From Eublepharis macularius (lineage: Eukaryota; Chordata; Lepidosauria; Squamata; Eublepharidae), in the NCBI RefSeq assembly GCF_028583425.1, contig NC_072791.1, positions 43,531,368 through 43,595,367 of the forward strand: 64,000 bases of DNA. The letters run 5' to 3'. How positions within the stretch are numbered: position 1 is the stretch's first letter; each line of letters opens with the position of its first letter. Below are positions 24,801-33,171 of this stretch, one piece after another. Under the pieces are notes generated by a model. The model saw only the letters and a list, made by a program, of their open reading frames with translations, made no database searches and was not told the origin of the DNA. Made by a program: the position numbers and the translations under genes.

Positions 24801-26900
24801 TAGGTAATCTGCCTGAATCTCTTTTTATCTGTTTTCCCCCCGGGTTCCTTGTATGTTGAGTGACTTGAACAGACACCTAAGTCTGTATCGTTGAAATGTA
24901 ATAACTTTTAAAAAGAACCCCAACTTCCGAATGGTCATGTTGGCACAAAAGAAAAGAGGTACACAGATAGTTAAAAATATTATTCCAGACAATGCTACCC
25001 ATGGTGGGTGAGCCTGTTGCAAAGAAGTGCGGCAAGAGAAGGCGGAAAGAAGCGGGAGCTGCGGGGCAGGCGGGCAGTTTGGGGTTGCTTTCGTAGGAAA
25101 TAATGGATATCTGTGGAAAGCAGAACGCTTCTCATCCAGATACAGAAAGAAACTCTTCACAGACTTTTTAAAAATCTCGCAACTTTTATCAAATAATTTC
25201 CATTGGCCTAAATCTGTAGTTATTAGAGCTGTTTTATGGGATTCTCTGTAATTTGAGCACTATGGATTCTGTGATAGAACCAAGTTCGTGACACTGTAGG
25301 GAAGAGATTGGAAGATCAGTCCCCAGGTTACTGTGAGATAGAAAGCTGTCATAAGAGGTTGAAGTTACGTTTGCTGATTTCTGCTTTTGCTGTTTAATTA
25401 GACATATAAAGACTTGAAGGACCGCCTCCAGCTGATGGCATACAGATGTAAGGTTGACCGTGGTTCTCCAGCAGAGGAGAAGATTGATAGTATCCTGAAC
25501 AACCCAGTAAGAAAATTCAACTTCATTTTGCTGCTTGCCAAGACCCAAGTGGAAACGGGACTATATCTTGAGAGATTTTTTAAAGAGCAACATATCCATT
25601 GTTTTCAATTATCTTCTGTTTGACAAGTCTGCCTATCAGTTGCAAAAAGACTAGTGATTAAATTAACTTCCTTATTCATGGGGAGAGGCTGAATGCCAAC
25701 CAGTGAAGGTCTTAACTGATCAGCCTGTCCTAAGGTCCAAGAAAGACTGCAGTCAGACATCCACTCCTTGTATCTGACAAAAGGAGCTCTGACTCTTCAA
25801 AGCTCATAACCAGGAAATCTAGTTGGTCTTTGAGGTGCTACTTGGACCCAAATCATGCTTTGTCTTACATAAGGAGACACAAGTCTTGGTACGGTCAGAA
25901 TACACTATAAAGTGAGATAACATACAATTGACACCCACGTATCTCCTTACGTATTTCAGGATTCATCTTGGTGAAATGGTAAAAGTAAACTGTCAAACGG
26001 CAGTCCTATGCTGTTACTCCAGTCTAAGCCCAGTGAAACCAATAGGCTTAGACTGAAGTAATTCTGCATAGAATTGCACTACTACAGTATATAAGTAGCA
26101 CCTGGAGATATACAAACAACTGATTCATACTTTACATTGCATTCAAGCTTTCTGCCTGCGCACCTAAAGTATTATGGGAACGTACGCGTCTCCAAACACA
26201 TCATGGGCATGGCTCCCTACTAGAGATGTACGTCTTGAAAAAGATGATTGCTGTGCAAAGACTCAAGTAGCCCAAATTGGCAGGAACTCCCCTCCCACAC
26301 ACACATACAGAAGTGCCATTCTGCTAGTGGACGTTCTGTTGTGCTGGTAGAAGGGCACTTTTGGATCCAACGCATAGGTTTTTGTGAGGCTGGTAGGGGG
26401 TGTAGTTGCAGAAATGAGTGGATGAGGTTGCTGCCTTATGTTGGTTCCTCTTTTAAAAAAATAAAAGTTGATCTCCTATGTTGTATATTTTGTAAGGCGT
26501 CCTTTTCTATGTTATCTGTGCAAGTCTAGCATAATTGTGCAGTATAGTTCTATATCCAGTGTAGGACATCAGATACCACACCAATGTGTCCATGCCTTGC
26601 TGTCTCTTCTCTCTCTGTTAGCAGGATGTTGTCTCAGCTGATGGTTATTACTAAGGTGTAGAACCAAGGAGTTTGGAAATCTTTCTAATCAATAAAAATG
26701 TGCTCTGTTTACTGTGGGCTGGTTCATATAATGGGGAGCGGGGAGTGAAGGGGAGCTGTAAACTGTCTCATGATTGAATAACCTTTTGTTTTCACTGGCT
26801 GAATTCACAGCTTTTCAAAATCATTATTTACTTACAACTATGATAATTTTGAGACCTGTTATATCCTGTTCTTTTTCAGCAAATCCGATGGAAGAATTGA
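816..26900 (+). CDS. VIPAS39: VIPAS39 (SPE-39 homologue, VPS33B-interacting protein), 5'-partial, 17 exons
   Basis: Exons, all with AG/GT borders and matching phases: 816-956, 2579-2617, 2824-2888, 4724-4780, 7897-7989, 8846-8879, 11185-11287, 11496-11523, 11731-11804, 12346-12421, 13225-13359, 13872-13913, 23558-23647, 23809-23895, 24146-24235, 25402-25506 and 26880-26900 (stop 26898-26900). Together they encode 425 residues. The protein closely follows the vertebrate VIPAS39 family, with landmarks such as [57 protein letters not shown] and a C-terminal QIRWKN. The human protein is about 493 aa, so roughly 65 N-terminal residues (first exon or exons) lie left of the window. In the family, VIPAS39 binds the SM protein VPS33B and acts in endosome-to-lysosome and apical membrane trafficking; human loss causes ARC syndrome. 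The C-terminal half is Vps16-C-like. Several exons are very small (28, 34, 39 and 42 nt). The gene shows no disruption. The phase-1 acceptor at 816 has a poor pyrimidine tract. Confidence 0.95.
1612..1877. repeat. Repeat with conserved ends and minisatellite-like core, short copy
   Basis: It starts TTAATACCAGAAACAGTGCC and CGTTGTGTG and ends TTATATAGTAGGAT, the same borders as the repeat at 52804-53707. The core has two tandem ~48-bp units (about 1660-1710 and 1755-1806: CCCTCCTGGCAGCAAGCAGG and CCCTCCCAGCGGCAAGTGGA). Family not identified. VIPAS39 intron. Confidence 0.5.
2216..2466 (-). mobile_element. tRNA-derived SINE with L2-like tail, minus strand
   Basis: On the minus strand the head reads TGTGTAGTGGTTAAGAGCG and CGGGACTCTAACCTGGAGAA, then CCGGATTTGATTCCCCACTC (B-box) and CAGCTGGGTGACCTTGGGCT. 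The tail is CTGAGTGGGCATTAAGTTCT and GGGCAGTATATAAATCGAAT. The plus-strand fragment at 61055-61225 has the same tail, defining a family distinct from the Sauria-type copies. VIPAS39 intron. Confidence 0.8.
2640..2803 (+). mobile_element. L2-type LINE tail fragment
   Basis: The plus strand at 2719-2741 reads CYLDYCKL, like the VDYCN block of L2 polymerase. After a gap it ends in GTGGGATAGAAATGTATAAA and an (ATAA)n tail, like L2 3' ends. It stops about 20 bp before the VIPAS39 acceptor at 2823. Confidence 0.5.
3553..3785 (+). mobile_element. tRNA-derived SINE (Sauria-type)
   Basis: The head GAGCCAACGTGGTGTAGTGG contains a pol III A-box (TGGTGTAGTGG, 3562-3572). A B-box GGTTCAAATTC is at 3605-3615. 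The body CCTAACCTACCTCAAAGGG and TTGTTGTGAGGGTAAAATGG and an AAATAAAATA-type tail are those of the squamate Sauria/SINE2 family, whose 3' end resembles Bov-B LINEs. It lies in a VIPAS39 intron, sense. Confidence 0.85.
6120..7694 (-). mobile_element. Full-length ORF1-only L1-derived retroposon (HAL1-like)
   Basis: The element reads on the minus strand. It is flanked by a 13-bp direct repeat, TTTAATCATTCCT, at 6107-6119 and 7695-7707. Read 5' to 3' it has a GC- and CpG-rich leader (7694-7344), a single L1-type ORF1 (7286-6405), a roughly 285-nt 3' UTR containing a C-rich tract (about 6245-6275), and an AATAAA plus A-rich tail ending at 6120. There is no trace of endonuclease or reverse transcriptase between ORF1 and the tail. 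Mammalian HAL1 elements have this layout and move using L1 enzymes in trans. A 5'-truncated sibling at 21594-22251 has the same ORF1-to-tail structure, which argues against a one-off internal deletion. Confidence 0.82.
6405..7286 (-). CDS. L1-type ORF1 protein of the ORF1-only element
   Basis: An uninterrupted frame of 293 aa starts at MATKKQSP (ATG 7286-7284); the frame stays open for 19 more codons upstream to 7343. Residues ~30-110 are heptad-rich and likely coiled coil ([19 protein letters not shown] region). This is followed by an RRM-like segment and an L1 ORF1 C-terminal domain with [25 protein letters not shown] and [13 protein letters not shown]. Unlike the L1 ORF1 at 15291 it ends in an acidic patch followed by a basic tail, [12 protein letters not shown], shared with the second copy. 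L1 ORF1p is an RNA-binding chaperone that forms trimers. The open frame suggests a young insertion or selection before insertion. Confidence 0.75.
   Translation of the reverse strand: MATKKQSPALGKSVSAALKGESLEEVVRRAVGEAIKPFVDKLNETDQRVGLIESEVKTIKEAAGGAEKSARESASLVKATNKELKLVENQLIGLQVERTQTILRLQNVKEEENEDLRGLVSELLETPARATKEEVKSAILEVRRATSKYAMKRQLPREIIIDFSSKRIWDTILYNSYNADLDFLGNKVKILKDVPFLVRKRCFKYKKFAALLRERGIKYKWLFPEGIWFSHKDQAFKLLSEDQLRDFEDKNPEFQCTKQDEKEKSEGEGEEMSTAAAAAQRELRPGPRRGRKI
8880..11184. other. VIPAS39 intron, mostly unique
   Basis: Apart from the L2-like tail at 8935-9060, nothing is recognised. The GC-richer stretch 9750-10260 gives overlapping open frames on both strands but no familiar protein and no splice logic. 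Confidence 0.6.
8935..9060 (+). mobile_element. L2-type LINE 3' end fragment
   Basis: ATGTTAGCTGCCTGGTGCCC, GGGAGCAGAATATAATAACT and an AATAAATAAAAG tail resemble squamate L2 3' ends. Short antisense tails of the same kind lie at 22470-22560, 36400-36500, 38120-38260 and 42868-42960 (TTTATATCCTGCCC-type starts). Confidence 0.5.
12490..12715 (-). mobile_element. tRNA-derived SINE, minus strand, worn
   Basis: The plus strand shows CACGTGAGGTAGGTTAGGCT, CTGGCCCAAGGTCACCCAGG and CTTCACGGCAGAGTGGAGAC, the antisense body of the Sauria-type family. The following head (CCAGTCCTCTGCACAACAG) is decayed. VIPAS39 intron between 12421 and 13225. A second worn antisense fragment lies at 12958-13125. Confidence 0.65.
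14380..15290 (+). promoter_or_regulatory. L1 5' UTR / internal promoter with repeated ETS-type sites and a YY1-type site
   Basis: The leader is CpG-rich at its start (about 14400-14730). Near its 3' end it carries three GGAAGT cores at 14991-14996, 15047-15052 and 15102-15107, spaced 55-56 bp apart, as if from a short tandem monomer. A GCCATCTTG, the core of a YY1 site, is at 15110-15118, with a related GCCATTTT at 15061. Mammalian L1 promoters also use YY1. Promoter activity is inferred. Confidence 0.55.
15291..16073 (+). CDS. L1 ORF1 protein, intact
   Basis: The 260-aa frame starts [16 protein letters not shown]. Residues 10-95 form long amphipathic heptads, a coiled coil. An RRM-like region follows ([20 protein letters not shown]), then the C-terminal domain ([18 protein letters not shown] and [15 protein letters not shown]). 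This is the standard L1 ORF1p layout, an RNA-binding trimeric chaperone in the retrotransposition particle. It ends with TGA at 16071-16073, overlapping the ORF2 start in the sequence ATGA. Confidence 0.9.
   Translation: MSKKEWQSAIENLDKKLVDMMKELKDTKLELIKEVKEVTQTVKSELSEVKKGVETISSELQGTQQRVKTVEDAMENLIDTQQTEMRLVKGRMSVAETKHMEKQLRFRGLPEVEGKSAQEQMTEVLAEYLGKEEEEIVAILDVAYRVISRIATQRKLPRDVIVQFTTRNMKERIVTKQFQDPLEIDGKTIIIMKELPRSVLLDRKKYKVLIQTLKDMNIRYRWELPEGVSFEFGGAKKRIRSEREMERFIKDNEKDLPTKP
16070..19831 (+). pseudogene. L1 ORF2 (endonuclease/reverse transcriptase), one internal stop
   Basis: One frame of 1254 codons runs from ATG 16070 to TGA 19829-19831, with a single in-frame TAA at 17765-17767 (codon 566). 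The endonuclease is complete: SWNVNG (residues 9-14), QETH (39-42), GDFNG (139-143) and SDHN (227-230). The reverse transcriptase shows [17 protein letters not shown], motif A with D595 ([13 protein letters not shown]), [13 protein letters not shown], and FADD at 695-698. The C-terminal zinc-knuckle-like segment is [18 protein letters not shown] from about residue 1112. The stop falls between PDR and IRDN, where L1 proteins usually have glutamine. No frameshift or other disruption was seen, so the copy is very young but unlikely to produce a full ORF2p. Confidence 0.92.
21594..22251 (-). mobile_element. 5'-truncated ORF1-only L1-derived retroposon, second copy
   Basis: This minus-strand copy is flanked by a 21-bp direct repeat at 21573-21593 and 22252-22272 (begins AACCCAGCCCAGC). 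It keeps the ORF1 C-terminal domain ([11 protein letters not shown] through [13 protein letters not shown], stop at 21834), about 240 nt of 3' UTR and an AATAAA/A-rich tail. The 5' truncation falls at the ORF1 position encoding LPREIII and has 2-3 nt of microhomology with the target, typical of target-primed reverse transcription. It sits inside the 5' part of an older antisense L2. Confidence 0.82.
22311..23557. other. End of the large VIPAS39 intron
   Basis: After the L2 remnant only an antisense L2-type tail (22470-22560) is recognised. The rest up to the acceptor at 23557 looks unique. Confidence 0.55.
24236..26879. other. Two last VIPAS39 introns around exon 25402-25506
   Basis: Mostly unique sequence, with a fragment of the foldback family (25790-25880) and the palindromic repeat (25997-26085). 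No extra exon is seen between 25506 and 26880. Confidence 0.6.
25997..26085. repeat. Near-palindromic ~85-bp repeat, best copy of a dispersed family
   Basis: GCAGTCCTATGCTGTTACTC, CAGTCTAAGCCCAGTGAAAC and CAATAGGCTTAGACTGAAGT, AATTCTGCATAGAATTGCAC form one long imperfect palindrome centred near 26040. Partial or diverged relatives are at 4825-4920, 35045-35100, 42775-42850 and 57182-57212. Non-coding; in a VIPAS39 intron. Mechanism of spread is unknown. Confidence 0.65.
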
Positions 26901-27680
26901 GAGGTGTGCACTCATCTCAGAAGAAGCCTTACTTTGCTGGCACAACAACGGTTACAGGGCAAATTGCCAAATCTGTGTGTGTCATTTCAGACCACTGTCT
27001 AGTTTGTTTGTCACCTGGTGCTGCGGGTGGATCCTGGGACAGAAACAGACGTTTATGCTTTGGTCGAAAGAGATGTTCGCCAATGGAAGACAAAGCTGAC
27101 AGGCTGAAGTCCACACTCCTTGCATTCAGTTTGCCTATGTGAGGGACAGGAAGAAATGGACTTGGTTGAAGAAGCTGGTGCTTCTTGCAGAAAAACATCT
27201 GTATATAGGACGAGGCAGCTAAACATTCCACCCCACCCATATCTGAAGCTTAAGGCCGTTGTTACTATGATAAGAATTCAAACTCTATGCTGAATACTCT
27301 ACGTGCCTCCAGAAGCACTAAAGAATTTAACAAGGTAACTGGGATTCTTATTAGAAAATACTGCATAAAGACTGTCCTGTATTGGAGTGGCATGGGTGAT
27401 AAACCTCACTCATGTTCCCCTCTCCAGATATGACGTGGCCTTTCAGCCAATGAACTTGAAGTGGATTCTGGTTGGGGCCAGTCAATATTATTGCTGAACT
27501 TCCTGGACAAGTGGAGTAATTTTCCCTCCAATGACAGCTGATCAAACTAATTAGCCTCTGGTGCTTCTACCCTAAGCTGTGCTTCAGGCCTGGATCTTCA
27601 CTCTAGACTTCATTTTTGTCAATGGGACTCTTTCCCCTGTCTTAATCCTGAAAATAAAGCTTTGCCTCTCTGCATGTGTT
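26901..27680 (+). other. VIPAS39: VIPAS39 3' UTR with poly(A) signal
   Basis: The sequence after the stop at 26900 holds no further coding match. A canonical AATAAA lies at 27653-27658 and is followed about 20 nt later by a GT-rich stretch (27675-27695), the usual arrangement of a vertebrate cleavage site. The transcript end near 27680 is inferred from this. Confidence 0.75.
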
Positions 27681-29649
27681 GTTGTGTGTGTTTCCTCATG
27701 AAGGCTCCCTACAGCAAGAGCACAGCCGCTTTATTTTCAACCAGAGAATCATCAAGGAGTTGCAAATATGATGGAGAATTGCATTCTGACAACTTTTAAG
27801 CAGTTTTGCCTTTTGATTCATTTAGTCAGTAGCATCTGTCACATAGCATCCTGCAGTGGATTAGTTGAGATACAAAGAACTGACTTGCATATGTGCTCTT
27901 CCCAGTGTACATTTGTTTTTTAAATACAGGCCTGAAGGGACAGGCTGATAAATCGGAAGATCTGGTTTCACATGTTCCATCTAATTACTGGAAGCATGTG
28001 TTTATGTTGGTTCTTTGCAGAGGACAATCCTTAATGTAATCGTCAAAGCAGCTAGGCTAAATCAGCACTATGTATGTCACTCAAACTGAAGTGAGTGGTT
28101 TTTGAGGATTGCAGTGGTAGGTAACTGCACATGTACACGTTCTTTCTGGATTTGCTTTAGAGTGAAAATGAGGTAGAATGTCAATCTAAAAATGTTCCTG
28201 TTGTGATAGAAGCCCAAGCCTCAAAGGATACCAGTGAAAAGCATGATTTAATTAATTAGGTTTTTAAAACTATTCTTAGCCCCTTATTCATATTAGAATT
28301 TTCACTTCAGATATAAGCAGATACTGAAAAGGTCAACCTTATTATTCTTTAAATACCCTGATTGTGAATATAACATTCAAGTTTCCAGGGTTCTAATGCA
28401 GATTTGAACAAAGGGTCTAATGCTGTTAATTCAACACAATGTAAACTAATTTCTACATTTTAGAGTAGCATTAGATGATAATTTTTCTCAGATTCTCTGG
28501 CAGGCTGGAGATGTTTTTCTGTCCCTTTAAATAGTATGACCATGAGATCAACAGAAGCGAATGAAGGTTCTAGAGACAAGCTTTGGTAACTAAGCATTTG
28601 CCATGGCAACAGCATTTGCTTGGAGTGTGATTCTGGCACTAGCCAGAATAGCAGTTGAAGAGTTGGAGCAGGAAACTTCTGGAAAGAAAGGGAGCTTGGT
28701 GCATGGCAACTGCTCAAGTGAGAGATCTTGTAACTGGGTGAGATTTTTCTCTTCTTGTGGGAAGCTATGGAAAGTTTACTCCTCTACTCACCATTGAGGG
28801 GGGCAGGGATTTGTTGCTGCATTCAAATAGAATAGTCTTTATAGTGGAAATTCTAAGGCTTTAGTTGACAACTGATTTTTAATGAGCTGTATGTTGAACT
28901 GAGCAAGGGCTGAAGGGCCAGCTCTACCCAGTGGTTCGCGCTCAGGCCAGCAAAGGCACAGGGGAGCCTTCCCCCTCAGTGAATCGCAACAGAGGCTCTG
29001 CCAGAATTCTTCCCCTTGATCTGCATCGCATCTTAATGGTCTCAACCGTTTCTCACATTGGAGAGGAAGGTATTAAGCCTGATTTAAATGTGATGCTCAC
29101 GTGTGAGGTGATTTAATCACTGTAGCTTTTCATGCACTAAGCACCTTTATTTAATCCGGTCTCTTAGTTGCTTTGTACTTGGCTTTAGCAGGACAGAGAT
29201 CCATAGCATAGCTGTGCTAATGTTTCATGTGTAGCAGCATGGCACACCTAACGATGCAGCTTAAATGAGACAATAGGCATTTCAAAGAGCGCACCACTAA
29301 GATCTTACCTGTCAGCATCATGTTAAATAAATAGGGCCCTAAAAGCTTTGCGTGTGTCTGTGTTCTACCTGTGAAGCAGCAGCAGACAAACCAGAGGGAG
29401 ATTTCTTTGAACTGGAGCCTGTGCTGTTGTCCCCAAATGCACAGCACCCTCAGGCTAGACCTAAAACTCTAGACTTCCAGTTTCTTATCGCTGGTGTGAG
29501 AATTACTTGTATTTTTGTTGTGCTAACAGAATACAACATTTGTGTGTTTTAGAAGAATATTAGTAGTGGATCAAGGTGACTGAATTTCTGCACCATGAAA
29601 GCCAAATTCTGTGAAGAAAACAATGGTAAAACAGACATATATGCCTTTG

Positions 29650-30357
29650 TATTGTCGAAGGCTTTCACGGCCGGAGAACGATGGTTGTTGGGGGTTTTCC
29701 GGGCTGTATTGCCGTGGTCTTGGCATTGTAGTTCCTGACGTTTCGCCAGCAGCTGTGGCTGGCATCTTCAGAGGTGTAGCACCAAAAGATAGAGATCTCT
29801 CAGTGTCACAGTGTGAAAAAGATGTAGGTCATTTGTATCTACTCAGGAGGGGTGGGGTTGAGCTGAGTCATTCTGTAAGAGTTTCCCAGGGTGTGGAATG
29901 CTAATGGCGGGAGGTTTCACTGAATCCTGAGGAGGTTCTTTTGCATATGGATTGGTGCTTGATGTGCTAATCTTCTCTGCAGGGCTATTGTCGGGTGTGG
30001 AGTGTTTTGTTGGCCTGGTGTTTTTCAGAACTGGAGCCCATGCTCTGTTCATTCTTAAGGTTTCTTCTTTCCTGTTGATATGCAAAATATCCATATGCAA
30101 AAGAACCTCCTCAGGATTCAGTGAAACCTCCCGCCATTAGCATTCCACACCCTGGGAAACTCTTACAGAATGACTCAGCTCAACCCCACCCCTCCTGAGT
30201 AGATACAAATGACCTACATCTTTTTCACACTGTGACACTGAGAGATCTCTATCTTTTGGTGCTACACCTCTGAAGATGCCAGCCACAACTGCTGGCGAAA
30301 CGTCAGGAACTACAATGCCAAGACCACGGCAATACAGCCCGGAAAACCCCCAACAAC
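29650..30357 (-). mobile_element. Penelope-like element ends in inverted arrangement, copy 1
   Basis: A 708-bp unit is flanked by a 14-bp duplication, CATATATGCCTTTG, at 29636-29649 and 30358-30371. The left arm (29650-about 30090) reads on the minus strand and encodes RKEETLRMNRAWAPVLKN followed by a short Pro/Ser-rich tail and a terminal sequence (GCTGGCGAAACGTCAGGAAC type). This resembles the end of Penelope-like element polymerases just after the GIY-YIG endonuclease. The right arm (about 30092-30357) is the last ~265 bp of the same 3' end on the plus strand. The arms form an inverted repeat. The terminus begins TGTCGAAGGCTTTCACGGCC on the outer left. No reverse transcriptase remains. Confidence 0.72.
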
Positions 30358-30599
30358 CATATATGCCTTTGCTTAATTTTCATAGTCTCTCTTACTAGGT
30401 GGCTCCCTAACGTGGGATCAAGAGCGAGTCTTTATTCCCCATCCGTCTTGCGTGCCTGTCTCGACTTTGCTACCGCTGGATGCCTTCACAGGCACCTAAC
30501 GCATGTAGGCCCAGAATGTAAGATTTTATCTGGGATATCTTGTGTATGAGTATGCAGCATGTAATAGTATTGGAGTATTAAACCTACCTGTGAATTTGT

Positions 30600-31280
30600 G
30601 ATCACATGAACGGCCTTCTACTAGTGTCAACTAATTGGTCTGTCAAGCTCACTGTTTTCTAATCTGACTAGCACCAGCTCTCCAGGGTCTCAGGAAGAGG
30701 GTCTATCTCATCACATCCTTCCTGATGCTTTCACTGAGGTGCTGGGGATTGAATCATGTGCTGTACCGGTGAACCATGGCACGTGCATACATAAGGAGTT
30801 CTATGTGTGTCCTATAAACTTCTCAGTGTTTTGTTTGTGTGTGTTGCAGCTGTGTTCCTGGAGTTGTCCCCTCAAACACTTAAGTCCTTTTCACGTACGA
30901 TTTATTCTGCATGCATCTTATAAAATCACTCAATAAAACATGGACATACGAAACTGCCTTCTATTGAGTTGACTGTTGTTTCATCCAACTCATTATTGTC
31001 TGCTGTAGCTTTCCAGGGTCTCAGGATCAGGCAGAGAAACTGCTTTCCCAGCATCTGCTACCCCATATCCTTTTAAGTGTAAGATATTAGGTATTGAGCC
31101 TGGGACCCCACTCCATAGGTACAAAGCATATTCTTTACCGCAGGATCAGCCTTCCCCACAACAACCCTGTGAGGTATGTTAGTCTTGCCCTAAATTACCC
31201 AACGAGCTTCATGACTAGAAATGTGAACTAAGGTCTCCCTCATTCTAGTCCAACTATAGTGACACACGGGCTGTTGTGAA
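30600..31280 (-). mobile_element. Cluster of three worn antisense SINE fragments
   Basis: Two copies of one repeat (about 30600-30775 and 30945-31145) share ACGAAACTGCCTTCTATTGA, CTCTCCAGGGTCTCAGG and GGGATTGAATC/TATTGAGCCTGGGACCCC. These match the antisense of a tRNA-headed squamate repeat. A third, Sauria-type fragment follows at about 31150-31275 (ACAACAACCCTGTGAGGTAT, ACGAGCTTCATGACTAG). Intergenic between VIPAS39 and NOXRED1. Confidence 0.55.
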
Positions 31281-32511
31281 TGTCCAGTAGTACTGGCAGA
31301 ACAGGTGTAGCAGTAGAGGGAAGGAGAAAGAGGCGCTCAATAAGATGTAGGTGTGAAAGGAGCTATTTGCATGCCAGAGCAGTTTGCCAGCCTGTGTAAA
31401 CTATAGGAAAAGGGACAGTGTTTAGGACATATTATCAGTTTGCTGTCATTTAATTGTTTTTCTACTGATTGTTGTTTCGTTTTCTACTCACGTAATATCA
31501 TTTTTTCTTCATTATACCCACACTCTGTCTAATATGCTACGCTCATTCAGATTTTGGTAATCTTGAGCCTAGTACATTGCTCATTTGATGTCTCATACTG
31601 ATTGTATCAACCCACCCTGTGCTTATTAGATGTCTCTTAGAATGGACAGTTGTCAGTGAACTATGGAATTATGAAGAAAGCCATATTTACAAAGAGGTTT
31701 TTGTGAAGTTTTAATGTTTGCAGAAATATAATGAAAGGCAGCTGCCCCTGGAGGTGGGGACATGCAGATGAGGCAACCAGGAATTTTTGGGGAGACCAAA
31801 AGAAACTACCGTTGTATATGATGACCGTTAAGTGGCAGGCAAACCCCACAGCTATCCAATAGGGGGACCCACAAGGAATGGAAATTGCCAAGGATATGTG
31901 TAGTTTGTGCTACAAAAGCACAGCAGTACTTCAAACTCACCATGGTATGCAAACTGTAGAGCTCTTTCATTATATTTATTTTTATATTGTTTTTGTAATA
32001 TCTCATAATTCTCTACAAGAAAGGTAGATAAATATTTAAAAATCCACTGATTGTAGAAGTGTTTTTATAGCAAACTGCATACTTACCAACAAAGGTTCTT
32101 AATCTGGATGAGTTTACAAGACCAACCATGATACCTGAAGAAAGTGAGCACATCACATAGGCAAAACACAAGCCAAAGACCAACTCAAAATAAATTTGTA
32201 CAAAATGATCATTTGTTATGTGCTGCAGCACCTTTGAGTTACAGAACTGCGGTTGGGTTTTTGAGTCATTAATTTAGAATTTCAAAGAAATCTGATTTAT
32301 TTAATTGCAAATATGTCTGTAGCAATAAAAAAATAAGCTACTTAATATAATTCCAAATTACAATTAACATTCATGATGACTAAATGAAGCTTGTGATCGG
32401 TTGATTTGGGTTGCAGTCCTGCACACAGGTTGCTCAGCTCCCAAGCTAGAAAGTAAGTGGCTCTATAAGGCAATATGCAAAAATTTACTTTTCTGTGCAG
32501 TAAGAAAACTC

Positions 32512-32725
32512 TGTGCAGTATTGGTTAGAAGACTAGGCTAGAACCAGGGACACCCTGAGTTCAAATCCCCATTCAGCCACATGAAGCAAACTGAGTGACC
32601 TTGGGCCAGGCACTCTTGGCCTAGCATTACATAGCTGATGTGAGAACAAAGTGAGGAAACCACTTCCACCCCTCTGAGCTCTGTAGAGGAAGGGTAGGGG
32701 ATAAAGAAGTGATAGATACTTGAGC
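32512..32725 (+). mobile_element. tRNA-derived SINE (Sauria-type), diverged
   Basis: A worn head (GTTAGAAGACTAGGCTAGAA) is followed by a B-box-like GAGTTCAAATCCCC and GAGTGACCTTGGGCCAGGCA, in the usual order for this SINE. The tail half (AGGAAGGGTAGGGGATAAAG) is degraded. It lies about 450 bp upstream of the NOXRED1 start codon. Confidence 0.68.
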
Positions 32726-33171
32726 AAGATGATCTTTGTTTCTTTCTGTATCAAGACGTCTAATGGTAAACAAGTCTTCTAATCCTCACCCCTCAATATC
32801 TTGGGGTAAGAAGATCTTCTATCTATTTAGCTAGAACCAACCAGGGGCAGGCCAGGCACAGGCAGAAATGCTTTGTGGTACTCCTGGACTAGAACAGGCA
32901 GCCAAAAGGCTTGACTGTGCACAGAGTCAGGCCTCCTGCCTGTCTGTCCCATGCTGTTGACCTGTACAGCATTTGTCTAGAGGCAAAAACATCTCAGGGG
33001 CTGCTAATGTATTGTTGTGTGCACTGACTAGAGCTGAAGTGTCTAACACTTTGAACTTAACTTGTGGCACATTTGCCAGAAAGAATGGCCACCAGAGAAC
33101 CATAAATGGAAGGGTCTCAATACTGTTTTTGCAGCTGCTGCTTGCTACACACGATTTTGTTCTAGCTCAAG

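Larger units (their letters stand above)
27681..33171. other. VIPAS39-NOXRED1 intergenic region
   Basis: It holds the Penelope-like unit (29650-30357), the SINE cluster (30600-31280) and a Sauria-type SINE (32512-32725). The stretches 27700-29630 and 31300-32500 are AT-rich with nothing recognised. No CpG island marks the NOXRED1 start, so its promoter is probably tissue-restricted (inference). Confidence 0.6.
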
